Source of the DNA: Bettongia penicillata ogilbyi
Taxonomy: Eukaryota > Chordata > Mammalia > Diprotodontia > Potoroidae
Direction of reading: 5' to 3'
Assembly: GCA_023548195.1 (NCBI GenBank)
Contig: JAJHZJ010000756.1
Span: 868,001 to 932,000, forward strand
Length of the DNA stretch: 64,000 nt
The stretch's first letter is position 1. Each line of letters begins with the position of its first letter. Shown one piece after another: positions 59,285 to 64,000 of the stretch. The position numbers and the translations under genes are program-made. Below the pieces are notes generated by a model. That model saw only the letters and a program-made list of their open reading frames with translations. It was not told where the DNA came from and made no database searches.

Positions 59285-59760
59285 TCATCCTTCATTTTCA
59301 AAGGACACCAATGATGTCAAGGAGTGATGCCTTCTGTATGAATTGGATTTAAGTGAGGCAGAGTTGCACAAAGTCCTTAGCCCCACTCCCTCTTCCAGAA
59401 TCATTGAAATCCAGTAGCTGGATAAAAGTCAGGATGATGATCCAGGATGCAGATGACCTTGGCATTTTTAATACCTGACCAAGCTCTAAGCTCTCCACAG
59501 ATATTGCTTCAGCTGCCTTCATGGCCATTGGAACAAACTGTCTTCATCTGCCCATTCTGGAAGGGGAAGTCTTCACATACTTGGGGTAGACATCCCTCTA
59601 ACTCATTAACAGAGTTGATGTCTGTTGATTACCTTCAACCTGGTTTAGACTGACTGGGATGGGGCCACTGTGCATTCAGCATGACTTCTTGGAGCTACAA
59701 GCAAGTGGTATGTGACAGGTAGACATCAAAGGTGGATGAGCAGTGATAGAAAAGATTATT
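59285..59760 (+). repeat. SINE related to the head of the composite SINE
   Basis: CATTTTCAAAGGACACCAAT, GAATTGGATTTAAGTGAGGC and CAGGATGATGATCCAGGATG resemble the 5' part of the composite SINEs. It continues with its own tail instead of the reversed MIR-like one. A reverse-strand related piece may precede it (59050-59285). Family name is uncertain. Confidence 0.6.
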
Positions 59761-59929
59761 TTTCTCTCTCATATTAATAATCAACTATTGAATTAGGACC
59801 AGAATTTTTTCAGAAGTCTGTGCTGAAAGACATTGCTGATAATGAGATTGAATTAACTTTCTCCTCAACCCTGTTCCAACACACAAACTCACAGGGAATT
59901 TAATCTAAGGTGACACAGGTTTGGGTGGG

Positions 59930-60180
59930 GATAAATATTTTTATTAGATTGCCAGAGGCTGGGCAATTTTGAAGCAAATGACATAACCCAAGTACATCCC
60001 CAAGTCCCTCATTAGAATAGGTTCCCCTCTGATTGTAATATTCATTCTCTTTCAGTAATTGTTAACCAATCAGAGTTGGTTGCCACCTTCAGGAACACCC
60101 ACTCTTCCAAGGACTTATAAACTGTGAGTTCACCACCATTATTGTCTTTGCCTTTCAAGAGTATCACTGACCTATTTTAT
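59930..60180 (+). repeat. possible solo LTR-like sequence
   Basis: CCAAT at 60066-60070 and a TATAA box at 60116-60120, spaced like an LTR promoter (AACCAATCAGAG ... GGACTTATAAACTG). No gag, pol or env coding is nearby. Ends were not defined, so the call is tentative. Confidence 0.3.
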
Positions 60181-60184
60181 TGGT

Positions 60185-60245
60185 AATATGGTAGTATTAT
60201 TAATAAATAATAAAAATAAATTAATAAATAATAAAAATTATTAAT
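60185..60245. repeat. AATAAT/AATAAA-rich tract
   Basis: Low-complexity TAATAAATAATAAAAATAAA-like sequence. Confidence 0.85.
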
Positions 60246-60849
60246 TGCCCAGAAATTATAACTCTCAAACTTTTTAAATGTCACAGCATCCTTGAAAGGA
60301 GCTCAGCAAGCCCTCACACTAGAGGATGCTAGTCTTCCCCAAATACTCCATACACCCTAAGACATTAGAGTAGCACCTCATTGGAGGACCTTTATAATTT
60401 TTTTTTTTAAATTGCCTATATGTGTATCTGTTCTATATCTGTAAAAGATAGCAAATTATTGGGAATTAGAATATGGACTGTTCTTGAATTTTTTCCCCAA
60501 GGATCTAACGTACTTTCTGTGGATATTCTATAACAGTCTCTTCCTTATGCCATCTTAGTACACAATATTCCTTTATAATGCACTTGTGTAATGTTGTGTC
60601 TCATAGCTATCCAACTAGAAGCAGATCACCAGCGTGACCCAAGGATGGGTAAATTTTTTAGCTACAACAACTCTCCAAGGCTGCCTACTGAGACTTGTGA
60701 TTGAGGGTTGTGATCTTCATTGGTCAAGGACTCTTCCCTTCTCTATCACACATCTCTATTGACTTTTCCCTTCTGCCTGACAAAAAAAAAATGTTCAAGT
60801 CTCTCCAAACTTAAAAGACTTGTCCTTAGTTCTTCTATACTACGGATTA

Positions 60850-61050
60850 TTATTCTTTTTTCTGTGTCATGGACCCCTTTTTTAGTCTGGTGAAACTTCT
60901 AGACTCCTTTTTAGAATATTGTTTTTAAATGCATAAAACAAAACACACAGGATTACAAAGATACTAATGATTTTGAAAAAAATGTAAGGTCACAAACTTG
61001 CTGAAATCCAAGGACTACTGGTGTCTGTAAACCCAAGTTAAGAGCTTCTG
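60850..61050 (+). repeat. DNA-transposon-like short repeat
   Basis: TGTGTCATGGACCCCTTTTT, AGTCTGGTGAAACTTCTAGA, AAATGCATAAAACAAAACAC and a terminal GTTAAGAGCTTCT, which is inverted relative to the CTTAA starts of the other copies. Confidence 0.6.
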
Positions 61051-61059
61051 CTCTATACC

Positions 61060-61390
61060 ATACATCTCTTGATTCATCTTTTTGCTTCCCTTCCATTGCA
61101 AACTTCTCAAAAAAGTTTTCCGTATTCAGTTCTTCTACTTCCTCTCCACCCACTCTTTCCTCAACCTATTGCAATCTGATTTCCTTCCCTATCACTATAC
61201 TGAAAAAAAAAAAACAATACTCAAAGACTGCTAATAACCTCCTAATCATACAATCTAAAGGCCTTTTTTTTTGTATTTTATCACCTTTAGCAGCATTTGG
61301 CTCAGCTGACTTCTTCCTTTTTAATATTCTATCTTCCCCAACCATTCCCACAGCCATCGTCTTGTTATCTGTTTTATCAATGGAGGCATC
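61060..61390 (+). repeat. L2 LINE fragment
   Basis: TATTGCAATCTGATTTCCTT, CAAAGACTGCTAATAACCTC and AGCAGCATTTGGCTCAGCTG follow L2 ORF2 order. Confidence 0.55.
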
Positions 61391-61549
61391 TTCTGGATCA
61401 CTAGATACCTAGAGTCGCATCATGGGAGATTTAACCCATTAAGTTCTGGAACTCCAAGGGTCCAATGTTGTCCTAACTGGTGACAACGTGAGCACAAATC
61501 CACGTTTAGATGGCCTACTGTATCTAGCTGGCTATAACCATATCGTAGT

Positions 61550-61785
61550 AGCTAGGTTGTGCAGAGGATAGGCACACTCATCTTCCTGAGTTCAAATCTG
61601 GCCTCAGACACTCACTGGCTATGTGACCTTGGGAAAGTTCCTTAACACCATTTGCCTCAATTTTCTCATCTGGAAAATGAGCTAGAGAAGAAAATGGCAA
61701 ACCACTGCAATATTTTTGCCAAGAAAATCCCCAAATGGGGTCACAAAGAGTCAGACACAACTGAACGACAGAACAACAAATAGCC
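61550..61785 (+). repeat. tRNA-derived SINE (marsupial type)
   Basis: TAGCTAGGTTGTGCAGAGGA, AAATCTGGCCTCAGACACTC, AAATGGCAAACCACTGCAAT, GGTCACAAAGAGTCAGACAC and ACTGAACGACAGAACAACAA. Confidence 0.88.
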
Positions 61786-62039
61786 ATCTCATCACATTCC
61801 ACCCCAGCTAATTTCTTTTTAAAAAACCCCCAACAAAATGGAGCTTACTTAGGAACAGAATGAAAGGGATACTCAGCAAAACTGCAATATTGGTTCAGTT
61901 GGTAGCAGCAACCCTTCCCTGAACATACACCATTGTAGCATACCCAATCAGACATGTGATGCTCACATTATTTTCATGGGAAATCTGTCAAACCTAAGGG
62001 AAGCAAACTACTCTTGTGTTGGCCTTTTAAAAAAAAAAC

Positions 62040-62770
62040 AAACAACTTCAGGTGAACTGTGTTTCCTGGAGTAGTTAAATCTCAAGAGCGGTTTTATTCC
62101 CTTTTTTGGGTTTGTGTTACATTGTTGTTCTGAACAAAACAAGTACCAAATAAAATTAGCATTTCCATTTACATTCTAGAACAGGAGAAGACTGTACATG
62201 AAGCTGTGAGCCTCTATTATACAGAGTTTGCTTTTCTTTTGAAGCATATAACAAAATTCAGAATATAACTTTCAAAACTATTTTGTTTGTGATTCATTTT
62301 TTGAGAAAAAAATAAACAAAACTCTTGTAACAAAATTGAATAGTCAAGCAAAAGAAATCCTAAATCAATATGTCCCAGATCTCTGCATTTTGAGTCTATC
62401 ACTGCCCTGTCAGGGGTAGGGAGTAGATAGCATGCTTCGTCATCAGTCCACTGGAACCATGCCTGGTCATTGGATTGGTCAAAATTCTTAAGCCTTTCAA
62501 AGATTTTTGTCTTTAGAGTGTTGTTGTGATTGAAGAAATTATTCTAGTTCTTCTTGCTTTAATGTATATCAGTTCACGCAAATCTTCCCAAGTTTCTCTG
62601 AAACTCTACTTTTCATCATTTCTTATAGTGCATTCATATACCATCATTTGTTCAACCATTCCCCAGTTGATGGACACTCTTCCTTAGTTTCTAGTTTTAT
62701 GCTAAAATGAAAATAACTACTATGAATACTTTTGTATACCTTAGGTCCCTTTCCTTTTTCACCTCCTGGG
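62040..62770. repeat. L1 3'-UTR-type repeat fragment (marsupial)
   Basis: Text such as TGTCAGGGGTAGGGAGTAGA, ATCAGTCCACTGGAACCATG, CTTCCCAAGTTTCTCTGAAA, TTCAACCATTCCCCAGTTGA and ACTTTTGTATACCTTAGGTC is the order I remember from a common marsupial L1-related repeat. Orientation was not determined. Confidence 0.55.
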
Positions 62771-62969
62771 GACATAATCCAAGTAGTCACATTCCTGGCA
62801 ATCTTTCCATCAACATCCTCTCACACACACATGTTTTTGACAATTTCTGAGATCTCTAATCAAATCCATGCCACCTGGAAAAGGCATGACAATCAAATCC
62901 TCCATGACTCAAGTCCCTATGATGTCCCAAGCCAAAACACAGCTTCCTGGCCCTACTATAATAGGGGGA

Positions 62970-63130
62970 CTTGTAATTATATATTATAATATACTGTGTT
63001 ATATTATAAATTATATATAAATATTATTTATTATTAGTAAATCATTAATTAATAAATATTAAATTAAATACTAAAATGTATTATATATAAATGTATTATA
63101 AACAATATAGTATATTATAAATTATAATAT
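62970..63130. repeat. AT-only low-complexity tract
   Basis: About 150 bases of almost pure A/T with TTATATATAAAT, ATTATAAATTATA and TAATTAATAAAT motifs. Confidence 0.95.
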
Positions 63131-63245
63131 ATAAGCTCCTTAAGGATAGGGACACCCTCACTTTTGTATTTGTATCTTTAGTGCTTAAAGGCACAATATT
63201 TGGAACATAATAAGGGCTTGGTAAATGCTTTTCCTTCCTTCATTT
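63130..63245 (+). repeat. L2 LINE 3' end
   Basis: AAGCTCCTTAAGGATAGGGA, TGTATCTTTAGTGCTTAAAG and GGGCTTGGTAAATGCTT are the L2 tail. Confidence 0.7.
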
Positions 63246-63289
63246 ATTTATTTCTCCCTTGATTTCAGCTGTAGATCTCCTCAATCCTA

Positions 63290-63740
63290 AAAATGCTTTC
63301 CCTTGATCCTTCTACCTTTCCCCAAACTATGCTCTCCTCTTCCCCTTCTTTTCTCTTCTCTGCCAAGCATCTTTTTAAAAGTTCTCTATATCAAATGTCT
63401 CCATTTCCTCACCTTGCAATCTTGCTTTCTTCCTTCACATGTCAGTGATATTGTTCCCTCCAAATCACCCTCTGATTTTCAAATCCAATGATTGTGTCTC
63501 TACTCTCTCAGTCTTTGCTTCTGTTTCTTTCTTTGTCTTCAAAGACACCGTACTCTTGATTCTCCCACTTTTCCAATCACTTCTCTCTGCTTCTCTTGTT
63601 GGTAATTTACCACCTTAAGGCCAGTACTCTCCAAGGATCTATCCTTAGCACTCTTCTCTTGATGTACTTCCTTTTTTGACAATATCATTTGTTCCCTGGC
63701 TTCAACTATTCCATTCCACAAACATCCATTAAATGATATT
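63290..63740 (+). repeat. L2-like LINE fragment
   Basis: TTCTCTCTGCTTCTCTTGTT, AGGATCTATCCTTAGCACTC and TTCTCTTGATGTACTTCC fit L2 ORF2. It is weakly preserved. Confidence 0.5.
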
Positions 63741-64000
63741 TATTAAATACTAGCTAGTTAGAATGTATTGTTTCATATTCCAGAAATATGAAAATGATGC
63801 AGTCTCTACTATCAAGGAACTGTCATGATACAGAGGGCGATTCATCAAATGCACATATACATATAACACCAGGTAGAGCATAAAAAACAACAGAAGAGAT
63901 CAAAGTCCTCAACAAAAGAGATAGAGCATATCAATGAACTGAACATTCAAGTAAAAAGTGAACAAAAACAAAAAAAATCTGTAAGTAGAAATTCTGAAAA

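Larger units (their letters stand above)
55871..64000. other. 8-kb region upstream of DENND2D, no gene recognised
   Basis: Repeats make up most of it: L3 (55925-56245), MIR (56280-56450), L2 (57190-57375, 57760-59050, 61060-61390, 63130-63245, 63290-63740) and SINEs (59050-59760, 61550-61785). It also has an LTR-like promoter stretch (59930-60180), a transposon-like repeat (60850-61050), an L1 3'-type fragment (62040-62770) and AT-rich tracts. In human the neighbour on this side is, as I recall, a chitinase-like gene; no such exon was seen here. Confidence 0.65.

Noticed and set aside
59285..59760. Possible unique gene sequence upstream of DENND2D
   Set aside because: Text blocks match the head of the composite SINE, so it is repeat derived.

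Overview
The window looks like nuclear DNA of a mammal, most likely a marsupial and possibly an Australian one. It holds parts of two spliced protein-coding genes with GT-AG introns, buried in interspersed repeats. These include MIR-type and tRNA-derived SINEs, L2 and L3/CR1 LINEs, and L1-like elements that carry only ORF1. There is also a chimeric SINE of a kind I associate with marsupials. Gene order (CEPT1 forward, DENND2D reverse, tail to tail) matches human 1p13 as I recall it.

Layout. 1-10140: intron of CEPT1, with no exon I can recognise. 10141-19853: the last five coding exons of CEPT1 on the + strand (about residues 211-416). The N-terminal half with the CDP-alcohol phosphotransferase signature must lie before the window. 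19854 to about 20240 or 20510: CEPT1 3' UTR. About 20.5-25.3 kb: intergenic, mostly one degraded 2-kb L2 LINE plus SINEs. 25758-55510: complete DENND2D on the - strand. It has 12 coding exons whose phases all join into one 468-residue frame, close to the 471 residues of the human protein. About 55.1-55.9 kb: GC-rich, CpG-dense promoter/first-exon region with a GC box and a textbook IRF element. 55.9-64 kb: no gene seen; L3, L2, SINE, L1 3'-type and AT-rich sequence.

CEPT1 makes the last step of phosphatidylcholine and phosphatidylethanolamine synthesis in ER/nuclear membranes. DENND2D is a DENN-domain Rab exchange factor. They converge on the same intergenic stretch but have no known shared pathway.

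The most notable non-genic structures are: a half-L1 (ORF1-only) retrotransposon nested in a second copy of the same family inside DENND2D intron 11; a head-to-head pair of L3/CR1 copies forming long inverted arms in intron 3; three co-oriented composite SINEs, two with visible target-site duplications; a small DNA-transposon-like family; and strong polypurine and GGT tracts inside DENND2D introns. I found no convincing undescribed biological system. Splice sites and exons were read by eye. Names rest on remembered protein families, not searches.
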